From: DASXQK01 sp963757155 | GTDB lineage: Bacteria; Pseudomonadota; Alphaproteobacteria; Dongiales; Dongiaceae | Length of the DNA: 64,000 bases | Direction: 5' to 3' | Assembly (NCBI GenBank): GCA_963757155.1 | Contig: CAVWQS010000006.1 | Coordinates: 186,001 to 250,000, forward strand | Shown: positions 43,631 to 52,883 of the stretch, piece after piece | How positions within the stretch are numbered: position 1 is the stretch's first letter | How the letters are laid out: every line of letters begins with the position of its first letter | Notes under the pieces: model-generated | Databases searched by the model: none | What the model was told of the DNA's origin: nothing | Seen by the model: only the letters and a program-made list of their open reading frames with translations | Made by a program: the position numbers and the translations under genes

Positions 43631-44815
43631 CTAGGGCAGGATCTCGAACAGCCCCGCGGCACCCATGCCGCCGCCGATGCACATGGTGACGACCGCCCAT
43701 CTGGCCTTGCGCCGCCGCCCTTCGATCAGGAGATGGCCGGCAAGCCGGGCGCCGGTCATGCCATAGGGGTGGCCCAAGGCGATGGCCCCGCCATTGACAT
43801 TGAGCCGCTCACCGGGGATGCCCAGCCTGTCGCGGCAATAGAGCAGCTGGACGGCAAAGGCTTCGTTCAGCTCCCAGAGATCGATGTCTTCGACCTTCAG
43901 CCCATGCCGGCGCAGCAGCTTCGGCACGGCGAAAACCGGTCCGATCCCCATTTCGTCGGGCTCGCAACCGGCGACGGCGAAGCCGCGAAAGAGTCCGAGA
44001 GGCTTCAGGCCACGCCTCTGCGCATCCTCGGCCGTCATGATGACGCAAGCCGAGGCCCCGTCGGAGAGCTGGCAGGCGTTGCCGGCGGTAACGACGCTTC
44101 CCTCGCCCTGAACCGGTTTCAGCGCCGCCAGCTTCTCCCTCGTCGTGTCGCCGCGCACGCCTTCGTCCTGGCCGATGGTCACGCTCTCCAGCGATTTGGC
44201 GCCGCTCTGCCGGTCGACGAACTCCTTTTCCACGCTCATCGCCACGATCTCGCCGCCGAAGGCGCCCTGCGCCTGCGCCGCCGCGGCCCGTTGCTGGCTT
44301 TCGGCGGCGAAAGCGTCCTGGCGGTCGCGATCGATGCCGTAGCGCCGAGCGACGACTTCCGCCGTGTCGAGCATGCTCATCCAGATGCCGGGGCAATGCT
44401 CGGTCAGCCACGGATCCTTCTTGGTCTCGCCGCTCTCGGGGGTTTGCACGAGGCTGACGGATTCGATGCCCCCGGCCACCACCGCGCCGGCCCCTTCATG
44501 GCCAACCCGATAGGCCCCGAGCGCGATCGCCTGCAGTCCCGAGGCGCATTGCCGGTCGATGGTCACGCCGCTGACGGTGACCGGCAGTCCTGCCCGGAGC
44601 GCGGCCTGACGGGCGATGTTGTATCCCGTCGTGCCCCGTGGCATGGCGCAGCCCAGGATCACATCGTCGATCTCCGCCTTGTCGAGGGCGGCACGCTCGA
44701 CCGCGTGGCGGACGGCATGGGCGGCCAGCGTGGCGCCGGGGGTTGCATTGAAGGCCCCGCGATAAGCCTTGGCGATGGGGGTGCGGGCGGTCGAGACGAT
44801 GGCGATGTCGGTCAT
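43631..44815 (-). CDS. Thiolase family acetyl-CoA C-acyltransferase
   Basis: 394 residues. The acyl-accepting Cys is in DRQCASGLQAIALGAYRV near residue 88, the His is in NVNGGAIALGHPYGMTGA, and the second Cys is in VVTMCIGGGMGAAGLFE. All three catalytic positions are present. It performs the thiolytic last step of beta-oxidation. It lies 15 bp downstream of the FadJ-like gene on the same strand, the classic fadJ-fadI arrangement. Confidence 0.95.
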   Translation of the reverse strand: MTDIAIVSTARTPIAKAYRGAFNATPGATLAAHAVRHAVERAALDKAEIDDVILGCAMPRGTTGYNIARQAALRAGLPVTVSGVTIDRQCASGLQAIALGAYRVGHEGAGAVVAGGIESVSLVQTPESGETKKDPWLTEHCPGIWMSMLDTAEVVARRYGIDRDRQDAFAAESQQRAAAAQAQGAFGGEIVAMSVEKEFVDRQSGAKSLESVTIGQDEGVRGDTTREKLAALKPVQGEGSVVTAGNACQLSDGASACVIMTAEDAQRRGLKPLGLFRGFAVAGCEPDEMGIGPVFAVPKLLRRHGLKVEDIDLWELNEAFAVQLLYCRDRLGIPGERLNVNGGAIALGHPYGMTGARLAGHLLIEGRRRKARWAVVTMCIGGGMGAAGLFEILP

Positions 44816-44830
44816 GAGCCGGGCTGGCCT

Positions 44831-46997
44831 CTAGGGATTGGAGAAGCCGCGCCCCGATTTGGCAAGATCGAGCAGCAGCTGCGAGGGTTTCCACCAATAA
44901 CCCAGCCTGGCGTGAAAGGCCTCGATTTTCGCGGCCACCGATTTCAGGCCGATATCCTCGGCATAGCGCATCGGGCCGCCCCGGTAGCGGGGAAAGCCGA
45001 ATCCGTTGACGGCGGCGACGTCGATATCGGAAGCGCGAAGGGCGATGCCTTCCTCGATCTCCCTGGCGCCTTCATTCACCAAGGCATAGATGCAGCGCTC
45101 GACGATCTCCTCGGGCGAGATGCGCCGCGGGGTGAAGCCGTTTCGCCGGCGATAGGCATCGATGGCCGCGAGGACCTCCGGATCGGGCGTGCCGGTGCGG
45201 GCATCCTTCTCATAGAGGTACCAGCCCCGGCCGTTCTTGCGGCCCCAGCGTCCCGCCGCGGCCAATTCGTCCTCGATCGTGTCCAGCCTCGCATCGGCGG
45301 GCAGGCGATCCCTCCGATTGCGCCGGATCTGCGCGGCGACATCGAGTCCCACGAGATCGTTGACCGCAAAGGGTCCCAACGGCATGCCGAAGGCAAGCAG
45401 CGCCTCGTCGATCTCATAGGGCGAGGCGCCTTCCTCCACCAGGAAGCGCGTCTGGCGCCAGTAGGAATCGAAGGCGCGGTTGGCGATGAAGCCGTCGCAG
45501 ACCCGCGCCACGACCGGCTGCTTGTCCAGCCGCCTGGCCAAAGCAAGCGCGGTCGCCACGACCTCGGGCGAGGTCCTCGCGCCGCGGACGATCTCGAGCA
45601 GCTTCATGATATTGGCGGGGCTGAAGAAATGCAGGCCGATGACATCCTGCGGACGCGCGGTCGCGGCGGCGATCCGGTCGATGTCGAGATTCGAGGTGTT
45701 GGAGGCCAAGATGACGCCCTTCGCCATGATCCGGTCGAGATCGGCGAAGAGACTCTTCTTAGCCTCGAGATCCTCGAATATCGCCTCGATCACCAGATCG
45801 GCGCCGGCGGCGGCTGCGAGGGCGGCGGCGCCCGTGATCCGCGACAGACGCTGCTTGGCCTCGGCCGCGCTCAGCCTTCCCTTGGCGATATTGCCGGCGA
45901 TCTCCCGGCGGATCAGCTCCATCGCGCTGTCTCGTGCCGGCTCCGATATCTCGACCAAGGTGACCGGCACGCCCCTCTCGGCGAGGGCAAGACAGATGCC
46001 GCGACCCATGGTGCCGCCGCCGACGACGGCAACAGTGCCGATTTTGCGCGGCGGCAGATCCGGCGGCACATCCGGAACGCGCCGGGCCGCGCGCTCGGCA
46101 AAGAAGAGATAGGTCAAGGCGCGGTGCTGGGCGGTGGCTTCGCAGCCGCGGAAGATCGTGGCCTCGGCCGCCATCGCCGCCTCGAAGCTCATATGCCCGG
46201 CATTCTCGATGGCCTCGATGGCGCGAAGCGGCGCCTCGATGCCGCGATAGCGCCGGCGCGCGTTCTCCCGCGCCCGGTCGAAGAGCTCGGGTTCTGCCTG
46301 GGCGATCTTGTCCGACCGGTTCCGGGCACGGGCAAGGATCCCCTTCCTGCTGGAGGAGATCAGGGCCTGGGCGAAGGCAAGGGCATCGGCCTCCAATCCG
46401 CCCTCGGCGATGCGATCGATGGCGCCCAGCCGTAAGCGCCTCCTCGGCGGCGATGGAGCGCCCGCTCGGTATGATGTCCAGAGCGGCGGCAAAACCCGCG
46501 AGCCGGGTAAAGCGCTGGGTTCCGCCGGCGCCGGGGATGAGGCCGAGCTTCACCTCGGGAAAGCCGAACACCGCGGTTCCCTCGGCAATGCGGTACTGGC
46601 AGGCAAGTGCGATCTCGAAGCCGCCGCCCAGGCAGTTGCCATGGATCGCCGCCAGGATGGGCTTGGCGCAAAGGTCGATGGCCCGGTCGACCTCGCTCCA
46701 GCCGGGCCCCGTATCGTCCTGGCCGAATTCGGTGATATCGGCACCGGCGAAGAAGCTGCGTCCCCGGCACAAGATGATGGCCGCCTCGATCCCCGGATCC
46801 GCCTCGACCTGCCGAATCCCGGCGTGAAGCCCGGCGCGGACGGATCGGCCGATCAAATTCAGCGGCGGATTGTCGCAGAGGAGGAGGGCGAAATGCCCAC
46901 GGCGCTCCAGGGACACGGTCCCGGAGAGCTCGATCGTCGCGTCCCCGCTCTCGGAATTTGGCCTGGGTCGCTCGTCGGATTGGCGATATCTGGTCAA
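44831..46997 (-). pseudogene. FadJ-like multifunctional enoyl-CoA hydratase/3-hydroxyacyl-CoA dehydrogenase, frameshifted
   Basis: The N-terminal crotonase domain runs from 46,997 (LLLCDNPPLNLIG, FFAGADITEF, HGNCLGGGFEIALACQYRIA, FPEVKLGLIPGAGGTQRF). At 46,433 an extra base breaks it. Deleting that base joins EEAL to RLGAIDRIAEGG in the next frame, which continues as the dehydrogenase domain (VAVVGGGTMGRGICLAL, HFFSPANIMKLLEIVRG, NRRDRLPADARLD) to 44,831. The restored protein is about 720 residues, normal for the family. Intact, it would hydrate enoyl-CoA and oxidise the product for the downstream thiolase. Given its central role, a base-call error is as likely as inactivation. Confidence 0.88.
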
Positions 46998-47350
46998 CCA
47001 AAGCCTCGGTCGGTCTGGCCGGTAGGAAACTCAGAAAGCCTACGTAGCCGGTCCTCGCGATGGCCAATACCCTTTGTCCGCCCCCATCCATACGGCAAGT
47101 TATGATCGGGACGGCAGGTCGGCTGGACCGGTCCATCCCGATACAGGTTCCAAACTCCACTGTAGAGATTGGAGCTCCCGTATCATTTATGTTGTAGGGA
47201 GCAATTGCGTTTCGTTATAAGTCGCTGCGAGAGGCCGGGGGTATTGCGGGGGCCCGGCGAGTACCACATGAGACGCATGGATTATTGGCATGCCGCCCCA
47301 GGCGGCAAGACTTCGATCGCTTCCCGGCCGCCGCACCGCCGCCTATTGGC
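46998..47350. other. Intergenic, no gene seen
   Basis: 353 bp upstream of both the FadJ-like gene (minus) and the small hypothetical gene at 47,351 (plus). It should hold their promoters. No clean motif found; the plus-strand frame at 47,169-47,354 has poor composition and no ribosome site. Confidence 0.45.
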
Positions 47351-47617
47351 ATGACTCAGGAGGCCTTGCCGCGGGGGTCGATCACCGCCGACGAGACTCG
47401 GCTGCTCCATGCCCTCGCCGATTGCCGCTTTCATCCTGGTGCTGCGGACCGGCGCTTCATCCTCCATATGTCGTCCGCCGCCAAGCTCACGATGGGCATG
47501 GGCCTGACCGAGGGCCAACGCACCTATCTCTGGCGCCTCGGCTATCGCTATCGCCATCAATTGCCGCCGGCGGTCAGCGAGCTGGTGGCACTCCACGGCA
47601 GCGGCTCCACGGGTTAA
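47351..47617 (+). CDS. Small conserved-looking hypothetical protein
   Basis: 88 residues from the ATG at 47,351 (MTQEALPRGSITADETRLLH). The part MSSAAKLTMGMGLTEGQRTY then LWRLGYRYRHQLPPAVSELV is well structured. No family known to me. It converges with the next small gene. Confidence 0.6.
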   Translation: MTQEALPRGSITADETRLLHALADCRFHPGAADRRFILHMSSAAKLTMGMGLTEGQRTYLWRLGYRYRHQLPPAVSELVALHGSGSTG

Positions 47618-47639
47618 GCGGCGCGACGCGATCTTTGCC

Positions 47640-47906
47640 TCAGTTCGAGGCCTGCGAAATGGCGTCGGGAAGCGGCGTGGCCGTGAAGCCTTCCTCGGCG
47701 AGGCCGAACTCCATCTCTTTCGCGGGCATGACCTCGACCGTGCGAAACACCGCCTGCCAGCCCACGAATTTCCCATGCAGGGCATCGTGGCGCGGTTTGC
47801 GCGCCACATATCGCAGGGTGAGCCTGCAGGGCACCCGGGCGCGCAGGGCTGCGAGCGGCGTCAACGCCACCCGGTAGAGGCGCCCGGTCTCGAGAGGTTC
47901 GTTCAT
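47640..47906 (-). CDS. Hypothetical protein
   Basis: 88 residues from the ATG at 47,906 (MNEPLETGRLYRVALTPLAA), chosen because GGAAAAG lies just before it. In-frame starts up to 47,957 would add 17 residues. The centre CRLTLRYVARKPRHDALHGK then FVGWQAVFRTVEVMPAKEME suggests a small beta barrel. Function unknown. Confidence 0.5.
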   Translation of the reverse strand: MNEPLETGRLYRVALTPLAALRARVPCRLTLRYVARKPRHDALHGKFVGWQAVFRTVEVMPAKEMEFGLAEEGFTATPLPDAISQASN

Positions 47907-48087
47907 TTGCTTTTCCATAGCCGACACGCTTGCGTTCATTGATTCCCATTCAAGCACGCCAGCTCGCCATTTGTTCCAAAGCAGATCTACTTGGGAAAAA
48001 ACGGCTCGCCGTCAACAACCGTTGATACGTAAAGGCAACTATTCGGAATCGGACGGGTTGCTTGGGGACATCACAATGGAGGTTCCT

Positions 48088-48165
48088 ATGGGTCGCGGTA
48101 TTTTGCTTTGGCTGCTCGGTGTTCCGATTCCGATCATCATCCTTCTCGCCCTCTTCTGGCATTGA
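48088..48165 (+). CDS. 25-residue membrane peptide
   Basis: MGRGILLWLLGVPIPIIILL then ALFWH, with TGGAGG at 48,076-48,082. It is a single membrane helix with a Pro-Ile-Pro kink. Very short proteins with this GILLWLLGVPIPIIILL pattern recur in alphaproteobacteria. It stands 13 bp before the next membrane-protein gene and is likely co-transcribed with it. Confidence 0.65.
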   Translation: MGRGILLWLLGVPIPIIILLALFWH

Positions 48166-48178
48166 CGGGAGAGATGTG

Positions 48179-49105
48179 ATGGTCTTGGAACGGTCCGTAG
48201 ATCTTTCCGATGTCGAGATCGTGACGGAGGAAGGCTCGAGCTCGGCGCTGAGCTGGTCGGCGATCATTGGAGGTGCCGTCGCAGCGGCCGCCGTGACGCT
48301 GATCCTCATGGCGCTGGGCGCGGGGCTGGGTTTCGCTTCGCTGTCTCCGTGGTCGAGGGTCGGCGCCTCCGCGACGACCTTCGCCGTAACGACTGCCATC
48401 TGGTTCGTGGTGGTGCAGTGGCTCTCCTCCGCTTTCGGCGGCTATCTCGCCGGCCGTCTGCGGTCGAAATGGGTGGGGATCCATACCGACGAGGGCGTCT
48501 TCCGTGACACCGCTCATGGCATTCTCGCTTGGGCGCTGGCGACGGTCGTGGCGGCTCTGCTGCTGAGCTCGGCGGTGGCTGCGGCCATCGGCGGCACGGC
48601 CCGGATGGCGGGGCAGATCGGCGCCGGTGCTGCGCAAGGCGCGGGCGAATATGCGGCCGCCCAAGCGGGGCCTGCCGGCCCGGGCCTGGGGCCGGATCTC
48701 GGCATGGGCTATCTGACCGACAGCCTGTTCCGGACCGACCATCCCACCACGCCTCAGACGCCGCAGGATCTCCGTGGCGAAACCGGCCGCATCCTGCTGA
48801 CCGCCCTCGGTGAGACCGGGGTCTCCGACGCCGACAAGGCCTATCTGACGCAGCTTGTCGCCGCCAATACCGGTGTCGATCAGGCGACGGCAGCCAAGCG
48901 CGTGGACGACGCCATCGCCCAGGTGAAGAAGACCGAGGCGGAGCTGAAGCAGAAGGCGGATCAGGCTCGCAAGGCCGCCTCCGCCGCTGCTTTCGCCACC
49001 GCTTTCTCGATGCTGATCGGCGCTTTCATCGCCGGCGCGGCAGGTGCCCTGGGTGGTCGTCACCGCGACGACCAGCCGGTTCCGCTGGCCCGCACGACCC
49101 TGTAG
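48179..49105 (+). CDS. Membrane protein with three to four helices, function unknown
   Basis: 308 residues from the ATG at 48,179 with GGGAGAG upstream. Membrane segments: SWSAIIGGAVAAAAVTLILM near 24-45, FAVTTAIWFVVVQWLSSAFG near 67-86, ILAWALATVVAALLLSSAVA near 120-140 and a C-terminal AFATAFSMLIGAFIAGAAGA. Between the last two lies a 120-residue soluble part with a Lys/Glu/Ala coiled-coil (DAIAQVKKTEAELKQKADQA). The opening resembles a widespread rhizobial family of uncharacterised stress-associated membrane proteins. A strong terminator follows. Confidence 0.75.
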   Translation: MVLERSVDLSDVEIVTEEGSSSALSWSAIIGGAVAAAAVTLILMALGAGLGFASLSPWSRVGASATTFAVTTAIWFVVVQWLSSAFGGYLAGRLRSKWVGIHTDEGVFRDTAHGILAWALATVVAALLLSSAVAAAIGGTARMAGQIGAGAAQGAGEYAAAQAGPAGPGLGPDLGMGYLTDSLFRTDHPTTPQTPQDLRGETGRILLTALGETGVSDADKAYLTQLVAANTGVDQATAAKRVDDAIAQVKKTEAELKQKADQARKAASAAAFATAFSMLIGAFIAGAAGALGGRHRDDQPVPLARTTL

Positions 49106-49149
49106 CTCCAGCCGGGACGGCGCTTCCGTCCAGGCCAGAGGATCGAGCA

Positions 49150-49185
49150 AGCCCGCCCTCCCCCGTGGAGGGCGGGCTCCTTTTT
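49150..49185 (+). terminator. Strong intrinsic terminator
   Basis: The stem AGCCCGCCCTCC / GGAGGGCGGGCT (12 bp, perfect) has a 5-base loop and CC-TTTTT immediately after. It ends the two-gene membrane unit 48,088-49,105. Confidence 0.9.
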
Positions 49186-49339
49186 GTGCTGCAATCCCAG
49201 GCCGATCAAGCCAAGCCTTGCCGTGACCGCTGGGCGGCGTGGTATGAATGGGCATGGGGTGGAACAATAAAATGCGCTCGACGAAACCAGGCCGAGGCCG
49301 CGTGGCCCGGCCGGCGTCGATCGGGGAGGGAGAACCGTC

Positions 49340-51823
49340 ATGAGAGCCTGCTATCTGCGTCCGCTGCATGCGGCGGCCGTACTGCTGACCCTGCTGCTGG
49401 GGGGCTGGGGGATCGCCGCCCAAGCTCAGAGTTCAGGCAGCAACGCGCAGCATCCCGATCCTTGGCCGCGCGAGCTGCATATCGACGGGGCGACGATGAC
49501 GGTCTACGAGCCTCAGGTCGACAGCTGGGACGGCGGCTTCCTCAAGTTCCGTGCGGCCGTCGCCCTGAAGCCCGACGGCTCGAAGGACGAGATCTTCGGC
49601 GTCATCCGCGCCAGTGCCCATACCCTGATCGACAAATCGACCCGCATGGTCTCGCTGTTCAACTTCAGCGTCCTCCATGTGAATTTCCCGACCTTGCCGG
49701 TGCATGGCAAATCCTACACCGCTGCGGTCGCCAAGGCCCTTCCCGGCACGGCGCAGCAGATCTCCCTCGACCGGCTGCAGGCCTTCCTGTCGGTGGAGAA
49801 GGTGACGGCCAAGACGGTCGAGGTGAAGAACGAGCCGCCTCAGATCCTGATCAGCTACAAGCCCGCGGTTCTGGTCCCGGTCCACGGCGATCCGGTGCTG
49901 CGCGCCATACCAGGCGGCCCCTATCAGCGGGTGGTGAATACCGGCGCCCTCATCCTCTATGACGCGAGCGGCCACATCTATCTCCACCTCTATGACGGAT
50001 GGATGCTGGCCTATGCCCTCGGCGGCCCCTGGGAAGTGGCGGCCGAGCCGCCGGCGGCCATCAACCAGATCGCCGCAGAGCTCTCCAAGAAGGGGCTGGT
50101 CGATCTGCTTGAAGGGGGCGGCAAGGGCCAACCGAAGCCTTCTCTGCGGCGCTCGCCGCCCGAGCTCTTCGTCTCGACCACCCCCACGGAGCTGATCGTC
50201 TTCAAGGGCGAGCCCTGGTTCGAGCCGGTCACCGGCACGGATCTGCTCTGGGTCCCCAATTCCAGCACCGACGTCATCATGGATACGGACAACAACGACT
50301 ACTATGTCCTGATCTCGGGACGCTGGTTCCACGGACCGAAGCTCTCCGGCCCCTGGACCTTCGTCAAAAGCAGCGACCTGCCGGCGGAGTTCCGGCAGAT
50401 CCCGTCCAACAGCCATGCGGCACCCGTGCTGACCGCGGTGGCAGGTACGCCGCAAGCGAAGGAAGCGGTGATCGCCAATTCGGTGCCGCAGACGGCGCTG
50501 GTGCCGCGCAAGGGCGGGCCGGCGTACAAGCCCACCATCGATGGGGCGCCTCAATTCAAGCCCGTCGAGGGTACGCCGCTGCAATATGTCTGGAACTCGC
50601 CGGATGCCATCATCATGGTCAACCCGTCGAGCTTCTATGCGCTGCGCAGCGGCGTCTGGTTCACCGCCCATTCGCTGGCAGGCCCCTGGACCATCGCGAC
50701 CTACGTTCCCGATGTCATCTACACCATCCCGCCCAGCTCACCCCTCCACTATGTGACCTATGTGGACATCTATTGGGTGAGCCCGGAATCCGTTCAGATC
50801 GGCTATACGCCGGGCTATATGGGGACGGTCGTGACGACTGACGGGACCGTCGTCTATGGGACGGGCTACGACTACACGGCCTGGGTGGGCGATGTCTATT
50901 ATCCCCCGCCGCCGACCTATGGCTATGCGGTCTATCCGGCCTTCGACGTGGCCGAGGGCGCCATGTTCGGCTACGAGATGGGCTTCGCGACGGACTACTT
51001 CCTCGCCCCCGCACCGGTCTGGGGACCGGTCTATTACGGCTATGGGGACTACTGGGGCTATCACGGCGGCTATTACCCCTATGGGCCCTACTACGGCTAC
51101 AACGGCGACCACTACTACAACACCGGCTATGAGAACGTGTACGGCCACTACGGCAACACGACTTACAACGGCTATCACGACTACGGCTACAACCCCTATA
51201 CCGGCACCTCCGGCGAGAAGAGCACCTACGACACCTACAACTCGCGCACCGGCACCAACTCCACCATCCACAGCTACAACGGCTCCAACGCCTATACCGG
51301 CAACGAAGCCGCGGGCTACAACCGGCAGTTCCACAACAGCGAGACAGGCACCTCCGGCGATGTCGACCGCAACGCGGCCTATAATCCGGAGACGGGAAAT
51401 TTCGCGCGCGGCGGCAGCGCATCGGCCTCGAACCCCAACGGCTCGAGCGCGGATGTGCAGCATACCTCGACCGGAAATGTCTATGGCGGCAACAGCGCCG
51501 GCGAAACCACCGCGACGGTGACCAATAGCAAGACCGGGCAGACCAACACCTACGGCGCCGCCCATAACGGCAACAACGTCTATGCCGGTTCGGACGGGAA
51601 CGTCTATCGCAACGACGGCAGCGGCTGGCAGCAGAATACGGGCGACGGCTGGCATAGCGCGGATTCGAGCGCGAACACCAGCGACCTCGACCGCTTCAGT
51701 CAGGCGCGCAGCACCGGCGACAGCCGTTACAACAGCTACTCGAGCCGCGGATTCTACGGCGGCGGCGGCGGTGGCGGCTGGGGCCATAGTGGCGGCGGCG
51801 GATTCCGCCGCTTCGGCCGCTGA
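49340..51823 (+). CDS. Large secreted Tyr/Gly/Asn-rich repeat protein
   Basis: 827 residues with a signal peptide ending near AAQAQS (residues 1-30) and GGGAGGGAG before the ATG. The N-terminal half has three copies of a motif G-x-W-x-x-x-x-L-x-G-P-W near residues 217, 327 and 438, about 110 residues apart, the second and third with a Y-x-L-x-S-G-x-W-F start. Residues 540-630 are dominated by Tyr and Gly (YGYGDYWGYHGGYYPYGPYY). The C-terminal 200 residues are Asn/Thr/Ser/Gly-rich with recurring Y-N-x-x-T-G, ending in a poly-Gly GGGGGGG segment and RRFGR. No transmembrane anchor after the signal. Likely an exported envelope or adhesive protein; similar proteins are sometimes named carbohydrate-binding, without proof. 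Confidence 0.85.
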   Translation: MRACYLRPLHAAAVLLTLLLGGWGIAAQAQSSGSNAQHPDPWPRELHIDGATMTVYEPQVDSWDGGFLKFRAAVALKPDGSKDEIFGVIRASAHTLIDKSTRMVSLFNFSVLHVNFPTLPVHGKSYTAAVAKALPGTAQQISLDRLQAFLSVEKVTAKTVEVKNEPPQILISYKPAVLVPVHGDPVLRAIPGGPYQRVVNTGALILYDASGHIYLHLYDGWMLAYALGGPWEVAAEPPAAINQIAAELSKKGLVDLLEGGGKGQPKPSLRRSPPELFVSTTPTELIVFKGEPWFEPVTGTDLLWVPNSSTDVIMDTDNNDYYVLISGRWFHGPKLSGPWTFVKSSDLPAEFRQIPSNSHAAPVLTAVAGTPQAKEAVIANSVPQTALVPRKGGPAYKPTIDGAPQFKPVEGTPLQYVWNSPDAIIMVNPSSFYALRSGVWFTAHSLAGPWTIATYVPDVIYTIPPSSPLHYVTYVDIYWVSPESVQIGYTPGYMGTVVTTDGTVVYGTGYDYTAWVGDVYYPPPPTYGYAVYPAFDVAEGAMFGYEMGFATDYFLAPAPVWGPVYYGYGDYWGYHGGYYPYGPYYGYNGDHYYNTGYENVYGHYGNTTYNGYHDYGYNPYTGTSGEKSTYDTYNSRTGTNSTIHSYNGSNAYTGNEAAGYNRQFHNSETGTSGDVDRNAAYNPETGNFARGGSASASNPNGSSADVQHTSTGNVYGGNSAGETTATVTNSKTGQTNTYGAAHNGNNVYAGSDGNVYRNDGSGWQQNTGDGWHSADSSANTSDLDRFSQARSTGDSRYNSYSSRGFYGGGGGGGWGHSGGGGFRRFGR

Positions 51824-51885
51824 GGTGATGGGCATCGGGATGACGAAGCCCCTGTCGGGGCCGTGGATCAAAAAGGGAGTGAGAG

Positions 51886-52338
51886 ATGGTTGTGAAACAT
51901 CGCCTGCCGATCATCGCCGGAATCCTGGCCGCGGTGCTGGCGTGGCATGCGGCGCCGGCTTCGGCCGCGGAGCAGCTGGTCCTGGTCGAGCGCATCACGG
52001 CGCAGACCCTGACCGATATGGGTCCCAAGGGGGACAGCGTCGGCGACAACATCACCTTCGCCAATCAGGTCTATGACAAGGACAACAAAACTCTGCTCGG
52101 CCATGACAACGGCTGGTGCATCCGCACCATCGCGGGCGAGACCTGGGAATGCTTCCGCTCGATCACCCTCGACCAGGGCCAGATCACCGTCGAGGGTCCT
52201 TACTACGACAACCAGGACTCCACCATGGCGGTGACCGGCGGCACCGGCATCTATCTCTCGGCTCAGGGCGAAGTGAGGATGCATCCGCTCGATGCCAAGC
52301 GCACCCAATATGAATTGACCTTCACGCTGATCTACTGA
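51886..52338 (+). CDS. Secreted allene-oxide-cyclase/dirigent-like barrel protein
   Basis: 150 residues: signal peptide to about ASAAEQ, then a small beta-barrel pattern. Diagnostic parts are GDNITFANQVYDKDNKTLLG, the short GWCIRT, SITLDQGQITVEGPYYDN and MAVTGGTGIYLSAQGEVRMH, the G-G-T-G-x-Y-x-x-A-x-G signature of allene oxide cyclase and dirigent barrels. Bacterial members are uncharacterised. It follows the large secreted protein by 62 bp and is probably in the same transcript. Confidence 0.8.
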   Translation: MVVKHRLPIIAGILAAVLAWHAAPASAAEQLVLVERITAQTLTDMGPKGDSVGDNITFANQVYDKDNKTLLGHDNGWCIRTIAGETWECFRSITLDQGQITVEGPYYDNQDSTMAVTGGTGIYLSAQGEVRMHPLDAKRTQYELTFTLIY

Positions 52339-52347
52339 GGCGGGCGG

Positions 52348-52377
52348 CTGCCGGGCGATTCCTTACTCGCCCGGCAG
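52348..52377. terminator. Hairpin between convergent genes
   Basis: An 11-bp perfect stem CTGCCGGGCGA / TCGCCCGGCAG with an 8-base loop sits between the ends of the barrel-protein gene and the next minus-strand gene. There is no T-run, so termination efficiency is uncertain. Confidence 0.55.
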
Positions 52378-52384
52378 GTCAGCG

Positions 52385-52708
52385 TCAGGCGAGAAGCCGG
52401 ACCACCTTGGCCAGGGAATCGGCGACCTGGCCCACCACCCTGATGTGATTGACATGGTGATTGATCGCATCCCGCGACTGGGCGAGATAGTTCGACGCGA
52501 CCTTGAATAGCGGCGTCTGCGCCCGATAGCCGGATCGCGAATCCGACAGCCCTGCCGCCAAAACCGTATCCAGCTCCTCCTGCAAGAGCTCGCGCATGGA
52601 GAACAACCTGTTCTTGTCGTCCATGCCATAGGCTGACCGATAGGCCCGATCGAGATTGTCGATCGCCTGTGTCAGCGTCGTGACGGCCTGCTTGTATGTC
52701 GTCGCCAT
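52385..52708 (-). CDS. Hypothetical helical protein
   Basis: 107 residues from the ATG at 52,708; an ATG at 52,714 adds two residues. Almost entirely helical and without a signal: YKQAVTTLTQAIDNLDRAYR, LLQEELDTVLAAGLSDSRSG, NYLAQSRDAINHHVNHIRVV. It looks like a small helical bundle. Convergent with the barrel-protein gene. Function unknown. Confidence 0.6.
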   Translation of the reverse strand: MATTYKQAVTTLTQAIDNLDRAYRSAYGMDDKNRLFSMRELLQEELDTVLAAGLSDSRSGYRAQTPLFKVASNYLAQSRDAINHHVNHIRVVGQVADSLAKVVRLLA

Positions 52709-52755
52709 GTCCATTCCTCCGTCGCTGGCGTTACATGTCCGAATTGGTCTGCCGC

Positions 52756-52800
52756 GGCCTGTCGGGCGGTGGCCTGTCGGGCGGTGGCCTGTCGGGCGGC
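52756..52800. repeat. Tandem repeat, 3 x 15 bp
   Basis: Three copies of GGCCTGTCGGGCGGT in a row; the last base of the third copy is C. A fourth related GCCTGTCGGGC occurs about 60 bp further on. Confidence 0.85.
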
Positions 52801-52883
52801 GGGCGTAGCGGGAGCGCTTGCCGAAGATGGGATCGGTCGCGGCAAGCCGTTGGTGCTGCCTGTCGGGCCATTGCCGAAAAATC

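Noticed and set aside
43733..46435. 900-residue open frame on the plus strand
   Set aside because: Antisense to the thiolase and FadJ-like genes, both of which carry clear catalytic motifs.
50738..51871. Ala/Val-rich 377-residue minus-strand frame
   Set aside because: It mirrors the Tyr/Gly-rich codons of the secreted protein; an artefact of the repetitive composition.
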